Counted from the stretch's first letter, positions 1-35,331 are shown. The stretch: DNA of 64,000 nucleotides from Tiliqua scincoides (GCF_035046505.1 NC_089829.1:2340001-2404000), one strand, 5' to 3'. Numbers and translations: made by a program. Notes: generated from the sequence alone by a model not told the origin.

Positions 1-2160
1 GAGTGTGACAGGACAGCACAGTCACTTGAGAACCTCACCTCTCCAAGTAGAAGGAAGAGGTAGAGCCAGATGATAACTGCACGCAAAGAGAGACGCACCT
101 GCAACTGGGGAAAGCAGATGTGGAGATGCCAGCTGAAGCGCTGCACTCACCTCTAGGGGAGAAGTGAGAGTGGGAGAGAGGCTGTGCCTGTTCGGCCACT
201 GAGGCAGCTGTCGTCACCATTTCAGGAAGTCTCAGGAGAGCCCACGGGGCTGAGGACCTTGGCTGACCCCTGAACATGGCCCTGAATCCTTCTGGAGTGG
301 GAGCTGCACAGTGGAGGTGCCTTGCAAACCTGAGTGACCACTAGGAATGCAGCTCAAATGCATCCAAGCCATGATGTCTGGGGTGGGGCCTGGCAATGTT
401 GCAACTGACAAGCCTTGAAGCACTGAGACACACCTGCATGGGGTGGGGTGTGAGTGGATCCTGTGGCTAGAGGGCCTGAGCAAACAATGTGCAGAAGGGA
501 GAGCCCCATAGTAAACCCCAAGTGGTCGGAGATGACCTTTTGCTGCCCAAGCTGGAGGTTCCAACCCTGACTGCAGCTATTTCTGGCAATCCGCCCCCCC
601 TCCCCGCGCAGGATTCAATGTTGGAACCTCTGTTAAAATTGCCAGGACTGCTGTGAATAGACACCTGGAGATTCCTGAGGACTGCAGGAACATCCTGGCA
701 ACTCTGGTCCAGACTGACATCATGCAGGACAACAGACACTTCCAGGGCTCCAGAACTGGAGGAGATGGGCATCTGAGAAGCAGCCCCTGCATTCCCCCAC
801 ACTTGCCTGGCGAGGCCTTTGGGGAGGCTCTGCTGCAGACTTCATGACGACGAGGCAGTAGCCCGAGGCCCCTCTGTGGTGGAACTCCTTGGGCACTGAT
901 GGTCTTGGTGCCAAGGAACAACATTCCTTCTGCTACCTTGGAGCTTTTGTGGCCAAAACGGCAGGGCAGGAATATTTGCAATAGAGAACCAAGGAGAGAA
1001 CAGGTGGTCTCGCAAATGTGTCGTGCTTGGAGGCAGGAGACCATGGAGCAGCCCCCAAGCCTGGCTAGGGTGGGCTTTGCCGCCTGCTCCCAGATTCATT
1101 GCACACTTGTGCGCTGCCTGTTTCCGTCCCACTCACTGGTTTGCAAGCCCAGAGTTGTGGCTGTTGTTGCCGCCCTTTTCTGTGTCATCTATGCTCAGAT
1201 GACAGGCGAGTCATCCCAGCAGGAGCCAAGTGATGAGGGGCTCTTCTGCGGCAGCCTCCTCTTCCATGGCAGGGGGAGACGCGTTGAATTTTTGGACTGT
1301 GCTGGAAGCCCCTGCCTAATCCAAGGCTGACTGCACACTCACGGCAAGGGCGCCTGCAACAGGCAGGGTGCCTTGCGTGGCTTTGTTTTAGAAATGGGTG
1401 TTGCGGCTCACAAGTGGTAGAAAGGGTGGCTCCTGCAGCATGAGGGGCACTCTTGGAGGCACGAGCTGCACCAAAGGAGCCCCTCTCCCAGGGTGTCTGT
1501 GCTTGGCCGTAGCACAGGTCTCCTCTGCCGGGCTGTTCCCAGTACCGCCCCCCGCAGGGTACTGCTAATTCAGCTCAGGGCCTGTTCCTGAGCTATTCAG
1601 CTTTCCAGCAGGGCTGCCAGCAAGCAACTGCTGCCCAGATACGCCATGGCTGGGGGCCTAAACAAACCAACACACAGGGAAACGGATGTGGGCCTGCTGT
1701 GCTGCAGTGTCCCCGCTTTGCCAACCAGACACCCTCCCTGTTGTTCCAAGAGAGCCCCAAGAGCCTTGGCTCCGTGGCCAGGCTCACCACAGTCATCACT
1801 TTGCGCAGAGAGCTTCCACAGCCTCCAGGTCACTTGCAGGAGCAGGTGCTGGCTTGCCAGAGCCAGGACACCCTGCCAGTATACCCAGGCCCTGCACAAA
1901 CTGCTGGGCGGGGGGATCGGTTGCTGTCTTAGCATTCTCTCTCTTTGGGGACTGTTTGGATCTCCAGATGCTTTGCTGCTTTTCTGTGCCCCTGCTAACT
2001 GGGTAAGAGGCCCTTTTTCACATGGGTGCTCCTCTTTTATTTAGCAGAGGAAGAGTCACTGGCCCTCTTCACCACAGCAGTGTCTTTTCCAGTGGCTGTC
2101 TGCTGGTGCACTTTGGCATCTTTTTAGATTGTGAGCCCTTTTGGGACAGGGAGCCATTTA

Positions 2161-2339
2161 GGGCACAATCCAAACCCACTTTCCAGCATCGAAATAAGGG
2201 CAATGCAACTCCGAGGTAAGGGAACAAACATTCCCTTACTTTGAGGAGGCCTCTGTGAGTGCCACCAAACTGCAGGATGCAGCACACGTCCCATTGACAC
2301 CGCTATGCCAGTGCTGGAAAGTTGGTTAGGATTTGGGCC
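2161..2339. mobile_element. Harbinger-like MITE, 179 bp, copy 1
   Basis: Ends GGGCACAATCC and GGATTTGGGCC are imperfect inverted repeats, flanked on both sides by TTA (2158-2160 and 2340-2342). A 3-bp TWA target duplication is the mark of PIF/Harbinger elements. The centre, including the AGGTAAGGGAACAAACATTC stretch, matches copy 2 at 19713-19913. No coding capacity. Confidence 0.7.
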
Positions 2340-2342
2340 TTA

Positions 2343-2420
2343 GTTTATTTGATTTTTTCTGTAAACCGCTTTGTGAACTTTTTGTGAAAAAGCAGTATAT
2401 AAATACTGTTAATAACAACA
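2343..2420 (+). repeat. LINE-type 3' tail fragment
   Basis: Contains AAACCGCTTTGTGAAC and GCAGTATATAAATACTG, followed by a short TTAATAACAACAA tail. This is the kind of 3' end that is common in squamate genomes. The family assignment (L2/CR1-like) is uncertain. Confidence 0.4.
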
Positions 2421-4478
2421 ACTCCTGACACAGAATGTCCTTTTCACTGCCACAGCACACTTTGTGCAATGAGGCTGGGGGCTGGTGCATCGTGGCTACA
2501 AGGGCCTGTTTGGTGGTGGAACAGTCTCCCCAGCAGACCTGGGAGTGCCTTGCTGAGGCACCGGAACCGAGCTGGGCTCTTAGCAAGGCATCCCACCGCC
2601 TGTTGCTGGTTGCAGGGGCTCCCTTGAGGCCTTTAAACCCTTTTTGTTTGCTTGTTTGTTTGTTTGTTTGACAATTGAATTGCTATTATTCCATTTTTAT
2701 TTGTTGGCTCCTATCATGGGAATGATTTCATTTTTTTCTTCTGTGCACTGTGGGCATCTTGGAAGAAAAGCAACTAATAAATGTCCGAAACATTTTTGGT
2801 TCATTGGTGTCCCTCCACTGGCTGCATCCAGACATTCCTTGTTCTCCCAGAGTCCACATGTCTTACCCTGAGTCATCAAAAGCTTTTTGATGGAGTTACT
2901 GACTCTTGGCCAATCCAACCCAGTGTCATGTACTCCGACCACAGAGTGGTTCCTCTGGTCTCGGGCACGCAGTGCTCCTTCTCAGCCCTCCTGCCAGAGG
3001 TGCTGGGGCTTGGAGCCCAGGACTACCTTCTGCATGCAAAACATGTGCTGAGTGATGGCCCCTTCCCATGACAAGGTGTGGCGCATCGCAGATCCCTGGC
3101 TCTGAGCTCACCAAACTCAAACTGGTGATTGGGGGCGATGGGTGACAACAACATCTCACATCAAGTTCTGAGCTCAAATGTTTGCCTGTGGCTTTGCACT
3201 GCCCAGGCACACATGCATCCACGTGTGCACGCAGACCTCTATCCCAGATCCCCAAGGCCCATCCCAATCAATCAGCATCTTCTTCTTGGCCAAGGAGGAG
3301 ATTGATTTTAGCAGCAGGCGTTAGGCCTCGCCATCCAGCACGTGAGCTTCTCCCAGAGGCGCTCAGCTGATGGGACTGTTTGGTTTTATTGACTGACAGG
3401 AAATTAATAGACTCACATGAAGCCACTAAGCTGGGGGGGGGGGGAGACACATGGATATCTGAATACCCTCCAGCCATTTGCTAGAACATCTCTTCCCACT
3501 CGCCTAATTAAAAATCAAAGAGTTTAAGCCCGAAGGATAAGCTGGGATCCGGAATCAGTGACTGGATGAAGCGACCTGGAAGAGAAACATGTCTCTCAGA
3601 AGCACCAGCTTTGAATCGTCTGGTGCAGCCAGAAACCTTTTCTGCAGAAGTTCGGGCCGGGGCTTCACAGCAGGGGGCAGCCCAGCTGCTCTTGCAAGTG
3701 CTCCTAGAAGCCGGAGCCAGAGTCCTGGTTCTGGAATCCAGCCTGCTCCAGGATGTGCCTGTTTTCCTCCTACCGGTCAGTTCCAGCTCCAGGTGTTCCA
3801 AAATAATTTTATTTTCAAATCCTCTTCTTAAAAAAAAAAAAAAGAGAGAGAACAGACAACAAGAAACCAGTCCATCGAGGGACCCAGTAGGATTTTAAAA
3901 ACACACAAACCTCTCTCTCTCAACCACTTCACTTCAGGCTGGCACCTTTATATATATTTTTTCTTTCTGCGTAAAATGAAAATAAACCCTAAAAACAAAC
4001 CCTTTGCAAATCAATCAATACCTTCTCTGCTTGGCAGCAACCTAATCCACAGGCAGATGAGGGGTAATCAACATGGATCTCTTCCTCCTGTCTGGGGCAA
4101 AAGGGGCAAAGCTCCTGCCTGAGCAGGCTTGTCTATCTACTCTTAAGGCCCCACCCTGCAGCAAAGGGCTGGCCAGGGGTGGACAATGCCATTCCTTCTC
4201 CAGGACCCCGGTGAGGCTGCTGAGCCTAGTCTCAGTCTCAAGCTGCCATCCCTACAGTGGCTGAATTAGGGGTGCAGAAGACCGACCTGGACAGACAGGG
4301 GACTCCAAGGAAAGCCCTAAGGGAGGAAGCTCAAGGGCCTTCGGTCCAACATCCTGTTTCCAGTCAGAGGTCAAGGCAAAAGTCCTCTCCTGCTGCTGCT
4401 GCATAAGTAGCTACTGAGTCTCACTGCAAGAAGACAGCAGAAGCTCACTGGAGAGCTTGAGGAGAAGCAAAGCAAACT

Positions 4479-4910
4479 CAGGAGTGTCCAAACTTTTTGG
4501 CAGGAGGGCCACATCATCTCTCCAACATTGCATTGAGGGCTGGGGGAAAAAAGAATTGATTTACATTTCAAATTTGAATACATAAACGAATGTATTGGAG
4601 ATAGAATTTATATGAATGCATGAAGGTCTTGCAATAGCTCAAAGCCTATAAAAGGCCTTGCACAAATCAAGGCTGGCCTTTCCTTCATTGCCACTGCTGT
4701 ATCACAGAAATGAAGCAGTGGAGGCAGCCCTCGTCCCACAGCTCATGCAAGAGGTCCCTCATGCTGAGAGCAGTTTGCGTTGGGCCAGCATGGGCTCCAG
4801 CAAGTCTCTGGAGGGCCAGAAGTTCATTGGAGACTGGGGGCTCCCCACAGGCTGGACTGGGAGTCCCTGAGGGCTGCAAGTGGTCCCTGGGCTGGGGTTT
4901 GGGCACCCTG
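4479..4910. mobile_element. Short non-autonomous hAT-type element, family B, copy 1
   Basis: Terminal inverted repeats CAGGAGTGTCCAAAC and GTTTGGGCACCCTG (reverse complement at the right end), 432 bp, with degenerate 8-base flanks (AGCAAACT and CTCTAACT). It is homologous in opposite orientation to 48925-49662. No coding capacity. Confidence 0.6.
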
Positions 4911-5174
4911 CTCTAACTGAAGCAGCTGTTCACTGCTAAAGAGTGGCTGGCTGGTTAGCATGCTGCACATACAAGAATCTTTCCAACAGGACACTGCATT
5001 TTTCTCTGGTGGAGTGGACCGGCTTCCCCTCCGCTTGGCAGTGCAGTGGACTGATGTGCAGAGCTGCAGTTCTGACATGGATTCTGATTCCAGCCTTGCT
5101 CCACCCACGCACCCACCCACCCATGCTGTAGGTGTCTGCTTTTTAGTTTCAGTTCTTCAAAATGCTCATCGTAT

Positions 5175-5959
5175 GATTAAATCATTGTAGTTTTATTTTG
5201 TAAAAAGAGTAAAGTTTTAAAACTTTCAAGATGTCATTCCGATTCACCATTGCTGCTGCAACAGCTGCAAGCTGACCCTGAGCTTGGCCCTGCAGATGCT
5301 TCAGAGTGCGAGTACGTGACAAGCCTCTAGCCAGTGTGCTTCCAGAGTGCAGGGGCTCCTTTCTTGAGGTACATGCATCCCCTGAGGCTCATTTTGTCCT
5401 ATCTGATAGCCACAGGGGAGCCAATAACAGGCCCTGTCTGTTGAAACACCCAAGCAAGGAGGCAAAACTTGGGGGCCTGTTGACATTTCTTCTGTTTTGG
5501 GCCAAAGTTCTGGTGCAGGTTTTAGGCTGAAGGATGGCATGAAAGGCCCACAAGCGACAGTACAATACACCAGCAAAAGGGGATCAGGAAGTACAAGTGG
5601 GTCAGTAGAAGGATGAGTGCTCAGTCATGGGAGCTGGTCTGTCTTTGGACTGCCTGGCTGAGGAGGGTGGTGGAGCCTTTAAGACACCCAGGGAAATGCT
5701 TCAGAGGTACAGAAATGCCTTAGCCAAGGAGAGAGGCAAAAGGCCTGGCACTGCTGGTCCTTCCAGCAACAGCTGCATCTCCTCCAAGGAATTCAGCTGA
5801 GGAAACACCCAACGTTTCCAGCTATGGGTGCCAGCACAGAAACAGGGCCTGTCAAGGAGGGGCTGCCAGTGACAGGGCAGGGGGCTCCACTGCCACTGAA
5901 ACCCAAAGTCCCGGCACGTGTGCAATCTGGGCAGCCTGCTCCAGTCTGAGGACCAGTCT
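5175..5959 (-). other. ALPL: ALPL 3' untranslated region with poly(A) signal
   Basis: On the minus strand a canonical AATAAA lies at 5197-5192, about 765 bases beyond the stop codon. It is followed about 60-95 bases further on by a GT-rich stretch (minus-strand reading of the ACCC-rich run at 5101-5123), as expected downstream of a cleavage site. The resulting 3' UTR of about 0.78 kb is a normal length for this gene. The exact cleavage point (about 5165-5185) is inferred. Confidence 0.6.
5192..5197 (-). terminator. ALPL: Polyadenylation signal AATAAA of ALPL
   Basis: The plus strand reads TTTATT here, so the minus strand reads AATAAA. It is the first canonical signal I found after the ALPL stop codon and has a GT-rich element downstream. 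Confidence 0.6.
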
Positions 5960-29056
<23,097 letters not shown>

Positions 29057-29659
29057 GGTGGGGTCTCCAACGCCTCTCAAGTGCAGGTCCAGGCTGCAAC
29101 AGAGAGAGGGAGAGCACTTGATCACTTGCTGTGGGAACCAGGAAACAGAAAAGTCATCCAGTCACTTCTGGAATGACCTTGCCCAGATTCAACAACTGTC
29201 AAGAGTCAACATGTCTACTGCTAGTCATGTTGACAGACAGAGGCTCCCCCATGCCAGGAGCTGGACACCTTACACCCTGGAGATGCCCCTCACCTCCCTC
29301 TGACCTCAGCTTTTATCCTTACATTTCTGGACTGCCAGAGAGCCACAGGCTTGGCCCACCCCTCCTTCCACTCCCAGCCCCACCCAAATCATGGGGCCTC
29401 TGCCTGGACCCTCCTGGGCCCTGCTCAGGCTTGTGTGTGCTGTCTCTGTGGTGCTTCTCCAGGGTGCCACTTTCTTTCATCAGCCTTTTGGCTGCTTGCA
29501 AGGGCTGCCATTTCCGAGAGGCTCAGGGCCTCATGCGGTGGTTCTTGCACAGATAGAAAAGCCTCAGGGCCAGGCATGAAGATGGAAGTGCCAAGTGGCA
29601 CAGAGCCTGCCACTTACACATGCCACAGCTGCTGATGTCCTCTTTGAAGGGTTACTCAC

Positions 29660-29835
29660 AGCAAGGCTGTATTTTCTGTGATACCAGGTGGAACTCACAG
29701 AACATTAAGGAACTGAAGAATGAAGTTGCTGATCTCTTGATTACAATATGCAACTTGTCCCTTAAAACAGCCACGGTGCCAGAGGATTGGAGGATAGCAA
29801 ATGTCACACTGATCTTTAAAAGGGGACCTGGGAAA
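29660..29835 (+). mobile_element. CR1 LINE copy A, 5' part (reverse-transcriptase N-terminal region)
   Basis: Reads in frame as NEVADLLITICNLSLKTATV and PEDWRIANVTLIFKRGPG, the start of the CR1 reverse-transcriptase domain. The frame resumes with NYRSVSLTSVSGKMVE after the inserted L1 at about 31775. Non-functional fragment. Confidence 0.8.
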
Positions 29836-29860
29836 TGGGGGTGGGGCCAGCCAGCAGCCA

Positions 29861-29900
29861 AGCAGAGTGCCTTTCTCCAGCTCTTGAAAGGCACTCTGCT
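29861..29900. repeat. Short hairpin, 14-bp perfect stem
   Basis: AGCAGAGTGCCTTT (29861-29874) is the exact reverse complement of 29887-29900, with a 12-base loop, near the 5' end of the inserted L1. Confidence 0.8.
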
Positions 29901-30657
29901 TTTTCTCAAAAACTGTGAATCTGAGAAGACCTGAGGACTGTTTGTCAGGAGAGAAAAACTCCTCCATGCGATGGCTGATCCCTGAGGAGATAAGGCCCAG
30001 CCAGGGGGGCTTTCCTAGGAGATTCTGCCATCTTGGCAGCAATGGTGAAAAATTCATGTTGAAAAGCTGAAGGCCCCAGCAGGGAAAGACGTTGAAAGAC
30101 TTAAGCAAGTGTTATTCCGTTTGTGTATGCCTGGCGTGGACTGAGTAATTTGATTGCCTGATTTGTTTTCTTGCCATGAGAAGAGGAGGGGGGGAAGATT
30201 TCCTGCCCAGCTGTTTATCAGTGTGAGGAGAAATTGTAGAGGAGATTTGCCAAGCCTGTTATGGATATATGAAAATATAATTATAACTTTACAACTCTGA
30301 ACCCCGGTGGATTACAAATTAGCTGTCCTTGGAAAGTTTGTGTATTGGAGCGTTTATTGCCTCAGTTTGATGCTGTTGTTTGGGATTGCCTGAAAGAGCG
30401 GCTGGATGTGTTGACATTCCTGCAGATTGAGGAATAGTGTTGCCAAGGCCACAAGTATAAACAAGATAAGAGAAAAAGAAATAAAACAAGAACAGTGCAC
30501 CAGTGACATCTAGTGACATCTAGTGGATTTAAAAAGACATTGCAAGAACTGGATTTGTGTTTATAATTGAAGCAAGGAAGATAATACACTGAAGACATCC
30601 AGTGGTCCTAAAGAACACTGCAAGCAGAATTGAATTTTCTTCTGCTATTGTTGATGA

Positions 30658-31093
30658 GTGACTGTGAAAATTAGATTAGAAGAAAATAAACAAAAGATTG
30701 AGAGATTGGGGAAAAAGATAAGAAAAGATCAAGCTAAAATACTGGAGGTAGAAGAAAATCAGCACAACGCAGAGACAACATTAATGGAAATTCAGATGGA
30801 TAGTGCAGCTCAAGTGGTGAGGATACAAAATATACCAGAAGAGAAAGGAGAAGATACGTCACTGTGGATTGTCGCAATTAATATCAGAATGGATTGACAC
30901 ACCGATGGAGGAGATATCTAAAGAATTGGACTCAGTGAGAAGAGTGAGCACTTTTTATCTGAGAAAACATGAATTACCAAGAGAAATCCATGTGAAATTC
31001 ATCAGAACCTTTTACAGAGATAAATTACTGAAGGCCTCACAGGAAAAGGAATGGACAGTGGATGATAACAAAGTCATGTTCCATGGAGAGTGA
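30658..31093 (+). pseudogene. L1 ORF1-like remnant
   Basis: Two overlapping frames. The first (30658-30897) has a heptad-like Lys/Glu-rich segment followed by VRIQNIPEEKGED, resembling the start of the L1 ORF1p RNA-binding domain. The second (30869-31093) continues it with RREVSTF-like and FIRTFYRDKLLKAS segments. The change of frame between them shows the copy is dead. Confidence 0.6.
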
Positions 31094-31497
31094 GGAAAAA
31101 GAGAAAAGAATAAGAAAATCTGACAAAATTTTTAAGAGAAAAGCAAATACCATACGATGTGCACCTAGTTATCATGATTTTAACTGTAGCGAGGATCTTA
31201 TATGCTAGATATTGGAAGGATTCTAAAATACCAATGAAAGATAAACTAATAGAGAAAATAATGAATGTGGCAGAAATGGACAGACTTTCAGAAATTTTTG
31301 ATCAACAACAAAAACCGACATGAATTGAGCAATGAAAAAAACCCTTTTATGTTTGGTTGAAAATGAAGTTTTAGAAATCTATGATAGGGCATTACATTGT
31401 AGATTGTACATGTATATGTAGATATATATTGTATTTGATATGATATAATAGACGAATGATGAATGAAAAATATTAAGAGGTAAATTTAGAAGAGTAA

Positions 31498-31588
31498 CAG
31501 CCCAATCCTAATTCACACTTTCCTGGGAGCAAGCCCCATTGATGCTAATGGGACTTACTTCTGAGTAGACATGCATAGGATTGGGTTG
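31498..31588. mobile_element. Short palindromic MITE-like element, family P, copy 3
   Basis: 91 bp, inverted relative to copies 1 and 2, with ends CAGCCCAATCCTAA and ATAGGATTGGGTTG. It lies inside the 3' part of the L1, so it arrived after that element. Confidence 0.75.
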
Positions 31589-31760
31589 GAAATTGATTAG
31601 GAGATAGGTAATGATTTATTAGTTTTAGTGATATACAATGATATATGATTTCCTGCACCCTTTGTTTTTGTTTTTTTTGTGTAGTGAAGTGTGTTATGTT
31701 TTTTGTGTTATGTGTTACATGTGTTTGTTTATAGTTGTTTTTGGAAAATTAAAAAAAAAT

Positions 31761-33712
31761 TTTAAAAGGGACCCGCGAAACTATAGGTCGGTCAGCCTAA
31801 CATCCGTTTCAGGTAAGATGGTGGAATGCCTCATCAAAGATAGGATCTCAAAACACACAGACGAACAAGCCTTGCAGAGGGAGAATCAGCCTGGCTTCTG
31901 AAAGGGTAAGTCTTGCCTCAGGAACCTTATAGAATTCTTTGAAAAGGTCAACAGGCATGTGGATGCGGGAGAACCCGTGGACATTATATATCTGGACTTT
32001 CAGAAGGCATTCAACACGGTCCCTCACCACAGGCTACTGAAAAAACCCCACAATCAGGGAATTGAGAACTGGTTGAAGACCAGGAAACAGAGAGTGGGTG
32101 GGTGTCAATGGGCAATTTTCACAATGGAGAGAGGTGAAAAGTGGTGTGCCCCAAGGATCTGTCCTGGGACCGGTGCTCTTCAACCTCTTCATAAATGACC
32201 TGGTTGAGTAGTGAGGTGGCTAAGTTTGCAGACTACACCAAACTTTTACCGAGTGGTGAAGACCAGAAGTGATTGTGAGGAGCTCCAGAAGGATCTCTCC
32301 AGACTGGCAGAATGGGCAGCAAAATGGCAGATGCGTTTCAATGTAAATAAGTGTAAGCACATTGGGGCAAAAAATCAAAACTTTACATATAGGCTAATGG
32401 GTTTTGAGCTGTCTGTGACAGATCAGATCTTGGGGTGGTGGTGGACAGGTCGATGAAAGTGTCGACCCAATGTGTGGTGGCAGTGAAGAAGGTCAATTTT
32501 CTGTCGTCTCCAGCAGAAGCCAAAGACAAATTCTATGATGACCTGGCCACCACTATCAAGAAGATCCCTGTAAAAGAGCCATTCAAATGCAAAGAGCCAT
32601 TCAATGCAAGATTCCCTGTAAAAGAGCGATTTCAATGCTAGAGTTGGTGCTGATCACAGTTCATGGCCCACTTGCTTAGGTCAGTTCGGCACTGGGAAGA
32701 TGAACGAAAATGGCCAACACCTGCTAGAGTTTTGCTGTCATCACGGTCTCTGTGTCAGCAACACGTTCTTCAACACGAAGCCCTAACATAGAGTCTCTTG
32801 GAGACACCCAAGATCAAAGCACTGGCACCAGCTCGACCTGATTCTCACCAGATGCTCCAGCCTTCCCAGCATCAAGATCACAAGCAGCTATCAGGGTGCT
32901 ACCTGCGACACTGACCACTCCCTGGTGTGCAGCAGAGTGAAACTGCAAACAAAGCGACTGTACCACACGAAAAAGGAAGGAAGACCTCACATTGATACCA
33001 GCAAGAAAAGGTATTGAGAACAAAACGGCTAATATTGTAATGTCGTTGTACAAATCAATGGTCAGGTCACACCTGGAGTATTGCGTCCAGTTCTGGTCAC
33101 CACATCTCAAAAAGGACATAGTGGAAATGGAAAAGGTGCAAAAGAGAGCAACTAAGATGATTACTGGGCTGGGGCACCAGTAATGATACCTTATGAGGAA
33201 AGGCTACAGCGTTTGGTCCTCTTCAGTTTAGAAAAGAGGCGCCTGAGGGGGGGACATGACTGAGACATACAAAATTATGCACAGGAAAGACAGAGTGGAT
33301 AGAGAGATGCTCTTTAGACTCTCACACAACACCAGAACCAGGGGACACCCACTCAAATTGAGTGTTGGGAGAGTTAGGACAGACAAAAGAAAATATTTCT
33401 TTACTCAGTTGGTCTGTAGAACTCCTTGCCACAGCATGTGGTGACAGTATCTGGCCTGGATGCATTTAAAAGGGGATTGGACAAATTTCTGGAGGAAAAA
33501 TCCATTATGGGTTACAAGCCATGATGTGTATCTGCAACCTCCTGATTTTAGAAATGGGCTATGTCAGAATGACAGATGCAGGGGAGGGCACCAGGATGCA
33601 GGTCTCTTATTATCTGGTGTGCTCCTTGGGGCATTTGGTGGGCCGCTGTGAGACAGAGGAAGTTGGACTAGATGGGCCTGTGGCCTGATCCAGCAGGGCT
33701 GTTCTTATGAAC
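31761..33712 (+). mobile_element. CR1 LINE copy A, 3' part
   Basis: Reverse-transcriptase remnants: VDIIYLDFQKAFNTVPHHRL (catalytic-region motif), EELQKDLSRLAEWA, then after a foreign segment MVRSHLEYCVQFWSPHLKKD, VQKRATKMITGLG and the untranslated tail ending GCTGTTCTTATGAAC. Several frame changes; a dead copy. The segment 32498-32993 belongs to another LINE. Confidence 0.85.
32498..32993 (+). mobile_element. Endonuclease fragment of a second LINE inside CR1 copy A
   Basis: Frames read EAKDKFYDDLATTIKKIP, CCHHGLCVSNTFFNTKP, WRHPRSKHWHQLDLILTRCS and DTDHSLVCSRVKLQTKRLYH. This is the AP-endonuclease C-terminal region of a non-LTR element often mis-annotated in databases as craniofacial development protein 2-like. 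CR1 sequence matching copy B resumes at about 32994. No clear target duplication was seen, so the joining mechanism is open. Confidence 0.6.
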
Positions 33713-35168
33713 ATGCCGGTTCCTGGCCTTCGAACCAGGACTCGAAGAGAACTGAACAATGTGGAGGCTCAGCAAGCAGAAGGTAGCGTCCAGCTTTCAA
33801 CCATGTGCAAGCGCCAGGGGGGAGCTGCTTCAGAGGAGTTCTATCTTTGTTGTGACAAGAGGCCTGCTCCAAGTGTGGGTCTATATTTGCCAGAGACACA
33901 TCGGAGTGTGCGGTTTGGCTCACTTATGAGGGCTTTCTGCAGCTCTCGTCTTTGCTACCCTCCTCCGTCTCTCAGGTGCCACAGTGTGCGTCACACAGTC
34001 TGCTTTGCTATTGGGTCACACAGGCTGCTCTTCCGGCCTCAGGGCTCTGTGGTAGAAGCCTACCCACTCCCCAGCCACCTATTCTTCAACAGAAGCTTTG
34101 AGAATAAGCCTCTCTGTGCCATAGCTAATTCTCAGGGATTATTCCCACTGAGCGCAAGTGATACCTGCCAATGGACTTAACAGAAGCCTGGAGCCTTGGC
34201 GGGAGCCCAGGAGGCAGGGATCTCAGCCAAAGGCCCTGGGGCCAGATGGCAGCACCTCCTGGCCAGCCTGGCATCACCAGCAGCTCCCTGGTCCAGAGTG
34301 TCCGCCACAGCTGGCCAAGGCAAGCCTGGTCCAGCCAGGTACCTGCCACGTCACACTCTCCCTCCCCCACATTCCACACCATCTCTGCCTACAGGCATTT
34401 ACAGTCTGCTTTTGGGGGAGGAGGGGCAGTTCCAAAACTGCATGGCCAAAAGCAAGGCCAGTCATGTTTGCATCACTTTCAGCCACCACAAGAACTGCAG
34501 ACCCTTCTGGTCACAGATTTTGGGAGTGTCCCTCAGCTGGCCTGGCTCAGCAGTCCCAGGCCTCCCTCCTGGCCTTGCCTAGTCCGTGCCCGCTCCTCCT
34601 AGCCGACTTGACAGTACCCAAAAGGGTTGGCAGAGCACTGGTAGCTCAGAGAGGTCCTTCGGAGCAGCGCCTTGGGGCTCTTTGAGGGGGATTTGTGTGA
34701 CTCACAGGTTTGCCAAAAAGCGGTGGCCAAACTGGAAAGCCAGGCAGCCAGAGGCCGGTAGACGCCCCATCACAGCATTTCAGCTGTGTCGACCCATTGG
34801 GCAGGCTGAACATCTCGTGCCAGGAACCAGTTTCAGGATGACTCAGGGCCCAGCATTGTCCTTGAACATGTGGAGACCTCCCCGCTGCAGAGCAGTCTGA
34901 AGGACAGACCCAAGACTTCCAGCACTGGACACACCTTGGCAACCCATTCAGATTGAGATGTCCCATCAGGACAGAGAGTTCACCTCTCCGGCTTGTCACT
35001 TGCATGAGAGTGATGCAGTATTTGCCCTCAAGACATTTTAAGCAGCTTTCCTGGGCAGACTGCTTCCCAGTGCTCCTCCAACAAGACACGGCCACCACAA
35101 GCGGTATTCTGGGGGTGGGAAGAGGGAGGCTCCTCCATCCACCACACCCCCAGCAGCCTCACCAGGGC

Positions 35169-35331
35169 CAAGAAACAGCAAGACACACCAAGGCCACCAG
35201 GCTGGATTTGGGCTTCTGTTGAACTCAGCGTTGGCTGCTTCTCAGAGGCTCCCTCTGAGAAGCAGCCAACGCTGAGTTCAACAGAAGCCCAAATCCAGCC
35301 TGGTGGCCTTGGTGTGTCTTGCTGTTTCTTG
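35169..35331. repeat. Perfect palindrome with 80-bp arms and 3-base loop
   Basis: Bases 35169-35248 are the exact reverse complement of 35252-35331 along all 80 positions; the loop is CTC. The outward flanks stop matching at once. The arms are ordinary complex sequence with no transposon ends that I recognise. Confidence 0.97.

Larger units (their letters stand above)
1..5170. other. Intergenic region downstream of ALPL
   Basis: No exon of a neighbouring gene was recognised (in human the next gene is RAP1GAP). It holds a Harbinger-like MITE at 2161-2339, a LINE-type tail at 2343-2420, a (GTTT)n run at 2642-2670, an A-tract at 3829-3843 and a hAT-type element at 4479-4910. In the rest I see nothing identifiable. 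Confidence 0.6.
29836..31760 (+). mobile_element. L1 LINE inserted into CR1 copy A (5'-incomplete, internally deleted)
   Basis: Flanked by an imperfect ~20-bp duplication of CR1 sequence starting TTTAAAAGGGGACC (29815-29835) and TTTAAAAGGGACC (31761-31780), and ending in an A-rich tail at 31748-31760. Two coding remnants are visible: an ORF1-like stretch with a lysine-rich coiled coil and VVRIQNIPEEKGED (30658-31093), then the ORF2 C-terminus with ARILYARYWKDSKIP (about 31180-31320). Most of ORF2 is absent. A family P element sits in its 3' part. Confidence 0.7.

Noticed and set aside
35169-35331. Palindrome as a MITE or foldback transposon
   Set aside because: No target duplication, no recognisable terminal motif, and only one copy in the window.
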